A stretch of DNA of 64,000 bases from Streptomyces cellostaticus. GTDB lineage: Bacteria > Actinomycetota > Actinomycetes > Streptomycetales > Streptomycetaceae. The notes under the pieces are model-generated. The model did not search any database. It was not told where the DNA came from and was given only the letters and a program-made list of their open reading frames with translations. Made by a program: the position numbers and the translations under genes. Below are positions 28,955-37,209 of this stretch, piece after piece. Position 1 is the first letter of the stretch. Every line of letters starts with the position of its first letter. The stretch is from positions 62,001-126,000 of the forward strand of contig NZ_JALLIN010000012.1 in assembly GCF_023630175.1 (NCBI RefSeq), in the 5' to 3' direction.

Positions 28955-30502
28955 TCAGCCCGACGCCCTCGTCCCGTAAGGCGGTTCGCCGGCCGGGCGG
29001 CGCGGGCTCGGCCGGGCCGCGAGGACGGCGACGTCGTCCTCCGCGTGCCGGGCGTCCAGTGCGGACAGGATGGTGTCCAGTACGTCGCCGACGCCCTGAC
29101 CGGCCGGGAAGCGCAGGCCGGCCAGACGGGCCAGGGAGCGGTCGATGTCCTCGCCGCGGCGTTCCACGAGACCGTCGGTGAACAGCACCAGGGTCTGCCC
29201 GGGGGACGCCGGGTGGGTGACCGAGTCGTATCCGCCCAGGCCGGTGCCGAGCGGTGGCCCGACCGGCACCGGCAGCAGCGCGGCCGCGCCGTCCGGGCCG
29301 ATCAGCAGGGGCGGCAGATGGCCGGCGCCGGCCAGCGTGATCTGCCCCCGGCCGGGGTCGACGCGGGCCAGTAGACAGGTGGCCGGTCGTCGATCGGCCT
29401 CGCCGGAGGCGATGAAGTCCATCTGGCGCAGCACCCGGTGCGGCGGCAGGTCGGTGGCGGCGATGTAGCGCAGGGAGGAACGGTAGGCGTTCATGTCGAC
29501 GGCGGCCTCCAGGCCGTGGCCCATGACGTCACCGACGACCAGCAGGGTGCGGCCGAAGTGCAGCCGTACGGTCTCGCACCAGTCCCCGCCGACCAGCGTC
29601 CGGCCGCCCGCCGGGAGGTGGCGGACGGCGATGTCCAGGTTCGGGTGCGGTCGGCCGGGCTCGGCCAGCAGCGCGCGCTGCAGGTCGCCGGTGGTCCGGC
29701 GGATCCGGTCATGGGTGCGGGCGTGCCTGATGTGCGAGGCGGCGCGCTCGGCGAGCAGGGCGAGCAGCTCGGCCTCGGCCCGGTCGTGGGGCGCGCCCCG
29801 ACGGGCCGTGACCAGCAGGCCGTAATGGTCGCGGCCGCTGGTCACCGGCGTGACGAGGACGGAGCGGCCGGGGGTGCCGGGCGAGCCCCGGGCCCGGGTC
29901 CCGGGCGGCAGACCTCCCGCCGGCGATCCCGCCTCCCGGGCCGCGGCCAGGGCCCGGGAGGCATCGGGCAGCAGCTCCGCCTCACCACTGACCGCCCGGT
30001 ATCCGGAGCGGTCGCCACCCCCGTGGCCGGCCCCGGGCTCGCCGCCGCGGCCCGCGCCGGAGCGGCCGCCATGTCCCGGAGCGGTGCCGCCGTCGTGGCC
30101 CGACCCGGGCCGGCCGCCGTGCCCCCGGCCGGAGTCGCCGCCGAGGCTCGCGCCTGGGTCGCCGCCGTACCCCGGCTCGGTGTCGCCCCCGTTCCCCGGG
30201 CCGGTACCGGCCCCGTCCTCCGGGCCGGCGCCACCGCCGTAGCCCCCGTGGCCACGGCCGATGTCGCCGCCGCGCAGGACGGCCGCCGTGCCGCCGGTCA
30301 GCCGCACGGCGGCCGCGGTCAGCTCGGCGCAGGTCTGCTCCTCGTCGAGCGTCGTGCCGATGCCGCCCAGCGCGGCCCGCAGGGCCGCCGACGGCGCCGC
30401 GCCGCCCTCCGGCCGGCCGGATCCGTCCGGCAGACGCCGGCCGCCGCCGGGCGCGGGCCCGCGGCGGGGCTGGATCCAGCGCGACACACCCCACACATGC
30501 AC
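28955..30502 (-). CDS. GAF and SpoIIE-type PP2C protein phosphatase with Gly/His-rich insert
   Basis: A 515-aa protein. A GAF-type sensor (about 40-260) is followed by a PPM/SpoIIE Ser/Thr phosphatase domain (about 285-505): VGGDWCETV, VGDVMGHGLEAAVDMN, LFTDGLVERRGEDID and DDVAVLAAR hold the metal-binding acids. Such proteins dephosphorylate anti-sigma-factor antagonists in Streptomyces stress and sporulation pathways; its target is unknown. The GAF domain is split by a low-complexity tract (about 78-170) of imperfect units such as GRGHGG, GAGHGG and GSGHDG. GTG 30502 is the longest start; no strong ribosome binding site is visible, so the true start may be a little further in. Confidence 0.85.
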   Translation of the reverse strand: MHVWGVSRWIQPRRGPAPGGGRRLPDGSGRPEGGAAPSAALRAALGGIGTTLDEEQTCAELTAAAVRLTGGTAAVLRGGDIGRGHGGYGGGAGPEDGAGTGPGNGGDTEPGYGGDPGASLGGDSGRGHGGRPGSGHDGGTAPGHGGRSGAGRGGEPGAGHGGGDRSGYRAVSGEAELLPDASRALAAAREAGSPAGGLPPGTRARGSPGTPGRSVLVTPVTSGRDHYGLLVTARRGAPHDRAEAELLALLAERAASHIRHARTHDRIRRTTGDLQRALLAEPGRPHPNLDIAVRHLPAGGRTLVGGDWCETVRLHFGRTLLVVGDVMGHGLEAAVDMNAYRSSLRYIAATDLPPHRVLRQMDFIASGEADRRPATCLLARVDPGRGQITLAGAGHLPPLLIGPDGAAALLPVPVGPPLGTGLGGYDSVTHPASPGQTLVLFTDGLVERRGEDIDRSLARLAGLRFPAGQGVGDVLDTILSALDARHAEDDVAVLAARPSPRRPAGEPPYGTRASG

Positions 30503-30673
30503 AGAATCTCAAATCGGGACAATCCAGCCAGCCGGCATTCCCGCTCCCCGGCGGGATCCGCACGGACCGCGGCCCGCCGTGACCGGGATCGCGGCGGCAC
30601 CCGGCACGGCGGCCGAGCTCGGGCCGGCTCCCCCGGCACGAGGTCCGGGGCGACCGCGACGCGGTTCGAGCGG

Positions 30674-31327
30674 TCAGCGTTCGGCGGCGGCACCGGCGTC
30701 GCGTGGCGCGGGCAGCCCGGCGGCCGGGTCCTGGAAGTGCTGGAGCCCGGCGCGGAACTCGGCGGTCCAGTCTCCGGTCTCGGACTGCAGGTGGGTGCGG
30801 AGCTTGCCGGCCAGGTCACCGATCAGCAGCAGCCTGCGTTCGACCAGGGTCTGCTCCGGCACGCCGGTCGGGTCCCGCAGCAGTTCGGCCGACCAGGCCA
30901 GCCGGAAGGCGCTCAGCTCGCCGCGCAGCGCCTGCGCCGCCGTCATGTCCCGCATCCAGGCCGTGGACAGACCGAAGAAGTGGTCGAAGCCCTTGCAGCC
31001 CGCGGCGACGGCCAGGAAGACATAGCCCCAGCTCTGGATGTCGGTGCCGGTGGCGGCGCCGGCCAGCGGGATCACGGTGCCGGTCGTCGCGAGGACGATC
31101 ATCAGAACGCGAACGAGGCGGGAGCCGCGCCGTTTGCGGCGCTTGTCCCGCAGGTACCACTCGATGGCGTCCTCGGCCTCCTGCTCGGCCCAGACGCGCA
31201 GCGACTCGACCGACCCCAGTCGCTCGTGCGGCGTACCGGTGGTGAGCGCCGGGAAGGCCCTGCCCCGCAGATCCCGCCCGCCCGTCGGACCACCACCCGA
31301 CCGGCCGGCCCCCGTGCTCCCCGTCAA
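30674..31327 (-). CDS. SLATT domain membrane protein
   Basis: A 217-aa protein with the SLATT layout: an amphipathic N-terminal helix (LRVWAEQEAEDAIEWYLRDKRRKRR, about 44-68), two transmembrane helices (about 72-95 and 100-120), and a long cytoplasmic helical tail ending in LQHFQDPAAG. SLATT proteins are two-helix membrane effectors that accompany SMODS and SLOG sensors in conflict systems, and are thought to permeabilise the membrane. No SMODS or SLOG gene is adjacent, so the sensor could be a protein of the nearby island or the family member may be housekeeping. ATG/GTG near 31327 is the longest start and its first about 30 residues are Gly-rich and unconserved-looking. Confidence 0.7.
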   Translation of the reverse strand: MTGSTGAGRSGGGPTGGRDLRGRAFPALTTGTPHERLGSVESLRVWAEQEAEDAIEWYLRDKRRKRRGSRLVRVLMIVLATTGTVIPLAGAATGTDIQSWGYVFLAVAAGCKGFDHFFGLSTAWMRDMTAAQALRGELSAFRLAWSAELLRDPTGVPEQTLVERRLLLIGDLAGKLRTHLQSETGDWTAEFRAGLQHFQDPAAGLPAPRDAGAAAER

Positions 31328-31436
31328 CTCACCCTCCCCGGCAGGGTATTGCCAGCAGGGTAGCGGACACGGCCGTCACGGGCAGCCGTCGCAGCCGCCT
31401 CGGCGGAGACCTCTCCTCGACGGGCGGACATGTGCC

Positions 31437-31492
31437 GCGTCAGCCGGGGTTCGCCCCGTCGCGATGCCGGGCGGGCGAACCCCGGCTGACGC
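31437..31492. terminator. 20-bp perfect hairpin downstream of msrB
   Basis: GTCAGCCGGGGTTCGCCC (31439-31456) plus two flanking pairs is perfectly complementary to 31473-31492, with a 16-nt loop. It lies 280 nt past the msrB stop on the minus strand and beside repeat copy C. A similar half (GGACCCCGGCCGACGCGGCA) appears at about 33760-33786. Confidence 0.65.
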
Positions 31493-31499
31493 CGCACCG

Positions 31500-31661
31500 A
31501 GGGCTGTCCCGGAATCCCCGGTGGGTCGGCGCGCGGCGCCGGATGCGGCGCGTCGCACGGCGGAGGGCCGTCCTCGTACGGGGCGTGTCCGGGCGATCCG
31601 GAAACGCGGCGAGGTGCCGTGGCCGTCGTCGTGCGCCCGCCGGGGATCGCGGGACAGCCGT
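31500..31661. repeat. Dispersed intergenic repeat, family 1, copy C
   Basis: The most complete copy, with intact terminal inverted repeats GGGCTGTCCCGGAATCCCCGG on the left and CCGGGGATCGCGGGACAGCC on the right and the shared CGTACGGGGCGTGTCCGGGC core. Unlike the other copies its ends do not fall on stop codons (left end reads CGAGGG). It lies in the 442-bp gap between msrB and the SLATT gene; the rest of that gap (31662-31769) shows nothing recognisable. Confidence 0.85.
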
Positions 31662-31769
31662 TAGGCGTAGGTGGACGCGCCGTGCCCACGGACCCGGAAA
31701 GCGGCCCTGTCCCGGAGATGGTCCCAGGTCAGGGCCGCAAAGGCAGACGAGCCGAGCCACCCGCCAGGA

Positions 31770-32177
31770 TCAGCCCTCCGCCGGCGCCAGCCGCAGCGAG
31801 ACGCTGTTGATGCAGTACCGCTGGTCGGTCGGGGTGGGATAGCCCTCGCCCTCGAAGACATGGCCGAGGTGGGAGCCGCAGCGGGCGCAGCGCACCTCGG
31901 TGCGGACCATGCCGTGCGAGCGGTCCTGGACCAGTTCGACGGCGTCGGTGTCCTTGGGGTCGTAGAAGGACGGCCAGCCGCAGTGCGACGCGAACTTGGT
32001 GTCCGAGGTGAACAGTTCGGCGCCGCAGGCACGGCAGGAGTAGACGCCCTCGGTCTTGGTGTCGGTGTACTCACCGGTGAAGGCCGGCTCGGTGCCGGCC
32101 TGGCGCAGCACGGCGTACTCGGCCGGAGTCAGCTCCGCCCGCCACTGCTCGTCCGGCTTCTCGACGCTGTACGACAT
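31770..32177 (-). CDS. msrB: Peptide-methionine (R)-S-oxide reductase
   Basis: MsrB (135 aa) reduces methionine-R-sulfoxide in oxidised proteins in the cytoplasm. Two zinc-binding CxxC pairs (Cys48/Cys51 and Cys97/Cys100), the HCGWPSF motif and the catalytic Cys122 in RYCINS are all present. I start at ATG 32177 (MSYSVEKPDEQW, the usual N-terminus), preceded by AAGGGG; a GTG at 32195 would overlap the murC stop. It is the downstream partner of murC, 15 nt away. Confidence 0.96.
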   Translation of the reverse strand: MSYSVEKPDEQWRAELTPAEYAVLRQAGTEPAFTGEYTDTKTEGVYSCRACGAELFTSDTKFASHCGWPSFYDPKDTDAVELVQDRSHGMVRTEVRCARCGSHLGHVFEGEGYPTPTDQRYCINSVSLRLAPAEG

Positions 32178-32191
32178 GAGCCTCAGCCCCT

Positions 32192-33583
32192 TCACTGCTG
32201 CGACAGGCGGTCCAGGATCTTCGGGCCCAGGTCGGTCACGTCGCCCGCGCCCATGGTGAGAACGAGATCACCGGGCTTCGCCATTCCCGCGATCACGGCG
32301 GGGATCTCCGCCTTGTCGTGGACGGCGGTGACGTCGGCGCCGGCCGCGCGCGCGGCCTCGATGATCAGCTCGCTGGTCACCCCGGGGATCGGGTCCTCAC
32401 GGGCCGGGTAGATGTCCAGTACGACGGAGGCGTCGGCGAGCGCCAGCGACTGGCCCATCTCCTTGCCCAGCTCCTGGGTGCGGGAGAACAGGTGCGGCTG
32501 GAAGACGACCAGGATGCGCGCGTCGCCGGCGGCGGCGCGCATGGCCTCCAGGTCGGCGGTCATCTCCGTGGGGTGGTGGGCGTAGGAGTCGATGACCTGC
32601 ACCCCGGCCGCCTCACCCTTGAGCTGCAGGCGCCGCTTGACGCCGGTGTACGCGGCGAGCGCGGACGCGAGACCGGCGGGCGGGACGCCGAGGGCGGCGC
32701 CCGCGGCGAGCGCGGCGACGGCGTTGAGGGCGTAGTGCCGGCCGGGGACGGAGACGGTGAACGTCAGCTCCCGCCCGTCGAGCACCGCGGTCACCTGGCT
32801 GCGCAGCCCCTGCGGGACGATGGAGAGCACCCGCACGTCCGCGTCCTCGGCCTCGCCGTAGGTGACGCACCGCACCGCTCCGGCCAGCCGCCGAGTGAGT
32901 TCGCGGGCGCCCTCGTGGTCGGCGGAGACCACCAGTGTGCCGCCGGGCACGATCCGGCCGGCGAAGGTCTCGAAGGACTCGTAGATCTCTTCCATCGAGG
33001 CGTAGTTGGCGTGGTGGTCGAGCTCGACGTTGAGGACGATGGCGACCTCGGGCGCGTACTTGTGGAAGCTGCGGTCCGATTCGTCGGCCTCTGCGACGAA
33101 GATGTCGCCGTCGCCGTGCAGCGCGTTGGAGCCGGGCGCGTCCAGGTCGCCGCCGATGGCGTACGACGGCCGCAGGCCCAGCTCGCCGAGGGACACGGCC
33201 AGCATGGACGTGGTGGTGGTCTTGCCGTGGGTGCCCGCCACGGCGATCGGCCGCAGCCCCTCCATCAGCGCGGCGAGCGCGTCCGAGCGGTGCACCACCG
33301 GGATGCCCAGCTCGGCGGCGCGCACCAGTTCCGGGTTGTCCTCGCGGATGGCGGACGACACCACGACGCAGCTCGCGTCGTCGGCGAGGTGACCGGCGGC
33401 GTGCCCGATGTGCACGGTCGCGCCGAGGGCTCGCAGCGCGTCGGCGGTCGCCGACTCCCTGGCGTCGCTGCCGGCCACCGCGGCGCCGCGCTGGGCGAGG
33501 ATCTTGGCGATCCCCGACATCCCGGCGCCGCCGATGCCGATGAAGTGCGGTCGGTCCATGGCGGCAGGAAGTCCGGGTGCCAT
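32192..33583 (-). CDS. murC: UDP-N-acetylmuramate--L-alanine ligase
   Basis: MurC (463 aa) adds L-alanine to UDP-MurNAc, the first peptide step of cell-wall precursor synthesis. The N-terminal Rossmann motif IGIGGAGMSGIA (about 15-26), P-loop GTHGKTTTT (Lys121), and the central and C-terminal Mur ligase regions (EADESDRSF; IDSYAHHPTEM; FQPHLFSRT) are intact. ATG 33583 is preceded by TTGGGAGAA and gives the usual MAPGLP N-terminus; the frame open to 33787 upstream is non-coding repeat sequence. It sits apart from any dcw cluster, as in other Streptomyces. Confidence 0.96.
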   Translation of the reverse strand: MAPGLPAAMDRPHFIGIGGAGMSGIAKILAQRGAAVAGSDARESATADALRALGATVHIGHAAGHLADDASCVVVSSAIREDNPELVRAAELGIPVVHRSDALAALMEGLRPIAVAGTHGKTTTTSMLAVSLGELGLRPSYAIGGDLDAPGSNALHGDGDIFVAEADESDRSFHKYAPEVAIVLNVELDHHANYASMEEIYESFETFAGRIVPGGTLVVSADHEGARELTRRLAGAVRCVTYGEAEDADVRVLSIVPQGLRSQVTAVLDGRELTFTVSVPGRHYALNAVAALAAGAALGVPPAGLASALAAYTGVKRRLQLKGEAAGVQVIDSYAHHPTEMTADLEAMRAAAGDARILVVFQPHLFSRTQELGKEMGQSLALADASVVLDIYPAREDPIPGVTSELIIEAARAAGADVTAVHDKAEIPAVIAGMAKPGDLVLTMGAGDVTDLGPKILDRLSQQ

Positions 33584-33665
33584 GCGCGTTTCTCCCAAGA
33601 TCCGGTACGGGCTGAGCGTGCCTGGTGCCGCGCCGGTCAGGGGCTGCCCGTCGAGGAGCGGCGTC

Positions 33666-33750
33666 CGGCGGGTGCTCTCGGTGCGCGGGCCGGTGGCCCT
33701 CGTACGGGATGTACTCGGGCCCTCGGCCGGTGCGGCGAGAGTGCCCGCCG
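33666..33750. terminator. 85-nt imperfect hairpin between the 156-aa gene and murC
   Basis: CGGCGGGTGCTCTCG (33666-33680) pairs with 33736-33750 at 13 of 15 positions, and the interior continues the pairing (GGGCCGG...; CCTCGTAC with GTACTCGG around a short loop). It lies just downstream of the minus-strand 156-aa gene and upstream of murC, so it may terminate the former. The GTAC-centred interior recalls repeat family 2. Confidence 0.5.
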
Positions 33751-33850
33751 GGCGTGGCGGCGGGGCGGACCCCGGCCGACGCGGCACTAGCCTATGCGCT
33801 CGCGCCCGGCCTCCTTCGCAACGGGCACGGCGCCTCCGGCCGCCGCCGCG

Positions 33851-34321
33851 TCAGTCCTCGCCGTGCGCGAAGAGCTTCAGCACCGGCACACCCACCTTGT
33901 GCCGGGCCCGGGAGGCCCAGTCCCGGTGGAAGAACTCCTCCACGTAGTGCGGAGCGGTCAGCACGATCACCTCGTCCGCGCCCGCCTCGCCGACGAGTGC
34001 CTTGAGCGCGTCCAGCGGATGGTCCTCGACGAGCCGCCCCTGCGCCTCGCTGCCCGCGGCGCGCAGCGCCCGCAGGGAGACCGCCAGGGCCTTCTCGGCG
34101 GGCTCCTTCGCGGCCTCGCCCTCCGGCATCCTGCCCTCGCGGACGGCGTCGTCCAGTTCGCCGAGCGCGATGTCGTCGATGGCCCGCAGCAGGCGGTCCT
34201 GGTCGCCGCGCGGCTGGAGAAGCACGTGGAACGAGACCGGCTCGTCCCCGTGCAGGGTGGTGACGAACTCCACGTCGACCGACGACAAGGCCTTCTCGAT
34301 CATCAGAACGCTAGTGAACAC
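33851..34321 (-). CDS. Conserved hypothetical protein, Streptomyces-conserved, UspA-like fold suspected
   Basis: A 156-aa protein. VLMIEKALSSVDVEFVTTLHG, HVLLQPRGDQDRLLRAIDDIALGE and the C-terminal VGEAGADEVIVLTAPHYVEEFFHRDWASRARHKVGVPVLKLF suggest an alternating alpha/beta single domain in which the last strand-helix-strand looks like the end of a universal-stress-protein fold. I recall orthologues being called indole-3-glycerol-phosphate synthase in some annotations; nothing here supports that. GTG 34321 has GGAGAGAGG upstream; ATG 34303 is an alternative. Function unknown. Confidence 0.8.
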   Translation of the reverse strand: MFTSVLMIEKALSSVDVEFVTTLHGDEPVSFHVLLQPRGDQDRLLRAIDDIALGELDDAVREGRMPEGEAAKEPAEKALAVSLRALRAAGSEAQGRLVEDHPLDALKALVGEAGADEVIVLTAPHYVEEFFHRDWASRARHKVGVPVLKLFAHGED

Positions 34322-34404
34322 CCGGCGCCTCTCTCCTCCCGTGGGCCCGGCAGGGCCCTGCGGAAACCATCCTGCCCCGTGATCGCACGGCTAGACCGGA
34401 CTTG

Positions 34405-34437
34405 GGGGCTGTCCGGTGGATCACACCGGACAGCCCC
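34405..34437 (-). terminator. 14-bp perfect hairpin downstream of the pyrimidine reductase gene
   Basis: GGGGCTGTCCGGTG (34405-34418) is perfectly complementary to CACCGGACAGCCCC (34424-34437) with a 5-nt loop. It is 46 nt beyond the stop of the minus-strand reductase gene, an ideal position for intrinsic termination without a U-tract. Confidence 0.8.
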
Positions 34438-34483
34438 AGTCTGCCCGCCCCGGAGCGGCACGGACCGACACATTCCATCGCTT

Positions 34484-35257
34484 TCAGGGCCGGCTGTACC
34501 GGCTGAACAGGAATCCCTCCTCCTCCAGCAGGGACACCAGGGCGAAACGGCACGGGACGGCGACGGACGGTCCCCCCGCGATGCGCTGCGCGTCCCCGGC
34601 GGTGAGCATCGGCGAGACGGTCAGGCACAGCTCGTCCAGCACCCCGGCGGCCACGAACCGGCCGAGCAGCCTGGGACCGCCCTCGGTGAGCAGCCGGGTG
34701 TACCCGAGGCCGGCGAGGGCGCTCACCGCGCGGGCCGGGTCGACGTCCACGCCCTCACCGGCGAAGACCACCCGGGCGCCGGCCTTCCGGGCGGCGGAGA
34801 CCCGGTCCGGGGCCGCCGCCGCGCCGGTCACGATCACGGTCGGCACCAGGGGCGAGGTGAACAGCGGAAGGGAGAAGTCCAGCTCCAGGCCGGCGGTGAC
34901 GACCGCGATCGCCGGGGCCGCACCCTGGCCGGCGGCCTGCCGGGCCGCCGCGAACTCGGCACGCGCGCGTGCGGGCCGGTAGCCCTCCTGCCGTACCGTC
35001 TCCGCGCCGACCACGATCACGTCCGCGAGCGCGCGCAGGGTGCCGAAGACGCGCATGTCGGCCGCGCTGGAGATGGGCTGGGAGCGCCCCTCGTGCTGGG
35101 CGGCACCGTCGAGGGTGGCGACCATGTTGGCGCGCAGCCACGGCCGCGGGGCGCCGGCGGCGGGCTTCGGGTAGGCGTAGGCGGCGGCCAGCTCGGCGAG
35201 GCTCCACTCCCGGGCCTGGTCTGGTGTTTCGTCGGTCACAGGGAACAGGCGTCGCAT
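34484..35257 (-). CDS. Pyrimidine reductase family protein (RibD C-terminal domain)
   Basis: A 257-aa single-domain protein of the RibD-C/dihydrofolate-reductase fold: RANMVATLDGAAQHEGRSQPISSAADMRVFGTLRALADVIVVGAETVRQEGY holds the substrate and NADPH contacts, and LLTEGGPRLLGRFVAAGVLDELCLTVSP is the diagnostic C-terminal block. It would reduce a riboflavin-type pyrimidine intermediate using NADPH; since no rib genes are nearby the true substrate is open. ATG 35257 (MRRLFPVTDE) is preferred over the longer frame, which would run into the divergent zapE gene. Confidence 0.88.
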   Translation of the reverse strand: MRRLFPVTDETPDQAREWSLAELAAAYAYPKPAAGAPRPWLRANMVATLDGAAQHEGRSQPISSAADMRVFGTLRALADVIVVGAETVRQEGYRPARARAEFAAARQAAGQGAAPAIAVVTAGLELDFSLPLFTSPLVPTVIVTGAAAAPDRVSAARKAGARVVFAGEGVDVDPARAVSALAGLGYTRLLTEGGPRLLGRFVAAGVLDELCLTVSPMLTAGDAQRIAGGPSVAVPCRFALVSLLEEEGFLFSRYSRP

Positions 35258-35294
35258 GTCGTGCAGTGTGACACGGCGCTTAGCATGGGTAACC
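35258..35294 (+). promoter_or_regulatory. Short divergent promoter, leaderless zapE
   Basis: Only 37 bp separate the two divergent start codons. TAGCAT at 35281-35286 is a fair -10 hexamer 8 nt before the zapE GTG, and no ribosome binding site lies between, so zapE is probably translated leaderless. The reductase promoter must overlap the zapE 5' region. Confidence 0.45.
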
Positions 35295-36398
35295 GTGTCG
35301 TCCTCCACCGCAGCCCATGGTTCCAGTCCCCTGACCGACGCGGGTCCGCTGTCCCTCACCGCCCGCGAGCCGCACGTCCCCGCGGACCGGCTGGTCGCCG
35401 AGATGGTGCCGCCACCGCGCTTCGACTCGGTGCGCTTCGCCACCTACATCCCGGACCCGAACCAGCCGAGCCAGACCGAGGCCGTGCGGGTGCTGGAGGG
35501 GTTCGCGGCCGGGCTCGGCGGCGCGCACGCCACGGGCGCCGGCAGGCGGGGCTTCCTCGGTTTCGGCCGGGCCAAGGCGCCCAGGACCCCGGCGGGCCCC
35601 CGCGGGGTCTACCTGGACGGCGGCTACGGCGTCGGCAAGACCCACCTGCTCGCCTCCCTGTGGCACGCCACCCCGGCCGAGCCCTCGCTCAAGGCGTTCG
35701 GCACCTTCGTGGAGCTGACCAACCTGGTGGGCGCCCTCGGCTTCCAGCAGACGGTGCAGACGCTCAGCGGCCACCGGCTGCTGTGCATCGACGAGTTCGA
35801 GCTGGACGACCCGGGCGACACCGTGCTGGTCTCCACGCTGCTCGGCAGGCTGGTCGAGGCGGGCGTGGCGCTCGCCGCCACCTCCAACACGCTGCCCGGC
35901 AAGCTCGGCGAGGGCCGGTTCGCCGCCGCCGACTTCCTGCGTGAGATCCAGGGCCTGTCGGCCCACTTCCGCGCCCTGCGGATCGACGGCGAGGACTACC
36001 GCCACCGGGGTCTGCCCGAGGCGCCGGCGCCGTTCACGGACGAGCAGGTGACGAAGGCCGCGTACGCCACGGCGGGCGCCTCGCTGGACGACTTCCCGCA
36101 TCTGCTGGAGCACCTGGCGAAGGTGCACCCGAGCCGGTACGGCGCGCTGACGGACGGGCTGAGCGCGGTGTGCCTCACCGATGTGACGCCGGTGCCGGAC
36201 CAGTCGACGGCGCTGCGGCTGGTGGTGCTGGCGGACCGGCTGTACGACCGTGAGGTGCCCGTGCTGGCCTCGGGGCTGCCCTTCGACCGGCTGTTCAGTG
36301 AGGAGATGCTGAACGGCGGCTACCGCAAGAAGTACTTCCGCGCGATATCGCGGCTCACCGCGCTGGCCCGGGACGCGAAGGGCCTCGTCGTCTCATAG
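35295..36398 (+). CDS. zapE: Cell division protein ZapE (AFG1-like ATPase)
   Basis: A 367-aa ATPase of the ZapE/AFG1 family, linked in other bacteria to FtsZ-ring behaviour under stress. Walker A is GGYGVGKTHLLA (Lys115), Walker B LLCIDEFELDDPGD (about 160), sensor region AATSNTLPGKLGEGRF, and the C-terminal ESLLSEEMLNGGYRKKYFRAISRL-like segment is present (FSEEMLNGGYRKKYFRAISRL). GTG 35295 is inferred as a leaderless start. Length and motif order are normal for the family. Confidence 0.92.
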   Translation: MSSSTAAHGSSPLTDAGPLSLTAREPHVPADRLVAEMVPPPRFDSVRFATYIPDPNQPSQTEAVRVLEGFAAGLGGAHATGAGRRGFLGFGRAKAPRTPAGPRGVYLDGGYGVGKTHLLASLWHATPAEPSLKAFGTFVELTNLVGALGFQQTVQTLSGHRLLCIDEFELDDPGDTVLVSTLLGRLVEAGVALAATSNTLPGKLGEGRFAAADFLREIQGLSAHFRALRIDGEDYRHRGLPEAPAPFTDEQVTKAAYATAGASLDDFPHLLEHLAKVHPSRYGALTDGLSAVCLTDVTPVPDQSTALRLVVLADRLYDREVPVLASGLPFDRLFSEEMLNGGYRKKYFRAISRLTALARDAKGLVVS

Positions 36399-36738
36399 CC
36401 CATGGCCGCGCGGCCCACCGCCCCGCAGCCCCACGACTCGCGCTCCGTCACCTCGCGCCCCCGTCACCTCGCGCCCCCGTCACCTCGCGGCCCGGCGACT
36501 CGCGGCCCGATACCCCGCAGCCCAGCACCTGGCCGGCCAGTGCCGCGTCGATATTCGTTCGGGACCCGTCGGGTCAAGAGCCGGTTCGCGCCATGCGAAC
36601 CGCACTTTTCACGCTCTTTTGCGCGCTTCACCCTCAGTTAACCCTGCAAAGGTCCTTGCGGGGTTAACGTGTTTCTTGACCATCCATTGACCAATGGTTG
36701 GTGCACGCAAGAGGTGTGAACTTCTGGGAGGGGGGCGC
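36399..36738. other. Intergenic region with tandem repeat and inverted repeats
   Basis: A 340-bp gap. At 36436-36515 degenerate tandem units of about 16 bp (CTCGCGCCCCCGTCAC, exact at 36452-36467 and 36468-36483) follow the zapE stop. Nearer the next gene GTTAACCC (36637-36644) pairs with GGGTTAAC (36661-36668), with inner GCAA/TTGC and a 6-nt loop, and CCATTG-AC-CAATGG is a perfect inverted repeat at 36684-36697. TTGACC hexamers at 36677 and about 36688 could be -35 boxes. These probably control the small secreted protein and carbonic anhydrase genes. Confidence 0.5.
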
Positions 36739-37134
36739 ATGTTCCGAGGTGGGATGGCCCGGATCACGCTCACCTTCGTCACCACCGCCCTGCTCGCGCT
36801 TCAGTTCTTCGCGGTCGCGGGAACCTTCGCAGCCGCGCACACCGTCGGTGAGGCAGAGGCCAAGGCCTGGACCGGAATCACCTCCTCCGTGCAGCGACCG
36901 GCCGAGCAGGCGGACCCGCTCCGCGAACCGGGCCGCCCCAAGGAACCCGCCGGCACCCCGCACATCCGGGACCGGCACCGCGCACCCGCGGCCGGGTGCG
37001 CGCGGGAGCACCCGCTCACATCCCGGCAGACGGCCGCCCCGTGGTCACCGGCGCCGTCCGGTGATCCGCACCACCGCACCACGAGATCCTCCAGAGCCCA
37101 CTCCCCGGCGGCGCTGCAGGTGTTCCGCCGCTGA
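36739..37134 (+). CDS. Small secreted or membrane-anchored hypothetical protein
   Basis: A 131-aa protein with an N-terminal signal/anchor (MARITLTFVTTALLALQFFA, about 6-32) and a Pro/Arg/His-rich tail without recognisable domain. GGAGGGGGG lies just before ATG 36739, a much better start than ATG 36694. It is 75 nt upstream of the carbonic anhydrase gene on the same strand and may be co-transcribed. Coding support comes mainly from the ribosome binding site and signal sequence; the C-terminal half has weak codon bias. Confidence 0.55.
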   Translation: MFRGGMARITLTFVTTALLALQFFAVAGTFAAAHTVGEAEAKAWTGITSSVQRPAEQADPLREPGRPKEPAGTPHIRDRHRAPAAGCAREHPLTSRQTAAPWSPAPSGDPHHRTTRSSRAHSPAALQVFRR

Positions 37135-37209
37135 GAGCCGGCCCTTCCCCCCACGACCGTCGTGCAAGCCCGACGCGCCGGTGCGGCGCGCCAGGAGGAA
37201 TCCACACAC

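Noticed and set aside
33851..34321. Indole-3-glycerol-phosphate synthase.
   Set aside because: At 156 aa it is far too short for the TrpC barrel and shows none of its motifs.
36402..36641. A 79-codon open frame directly after zapE.
   Set aside because: It consists mostly of the 16-bp tandem repeat and AT-richer promoter sequence and has no ribosome binding site.
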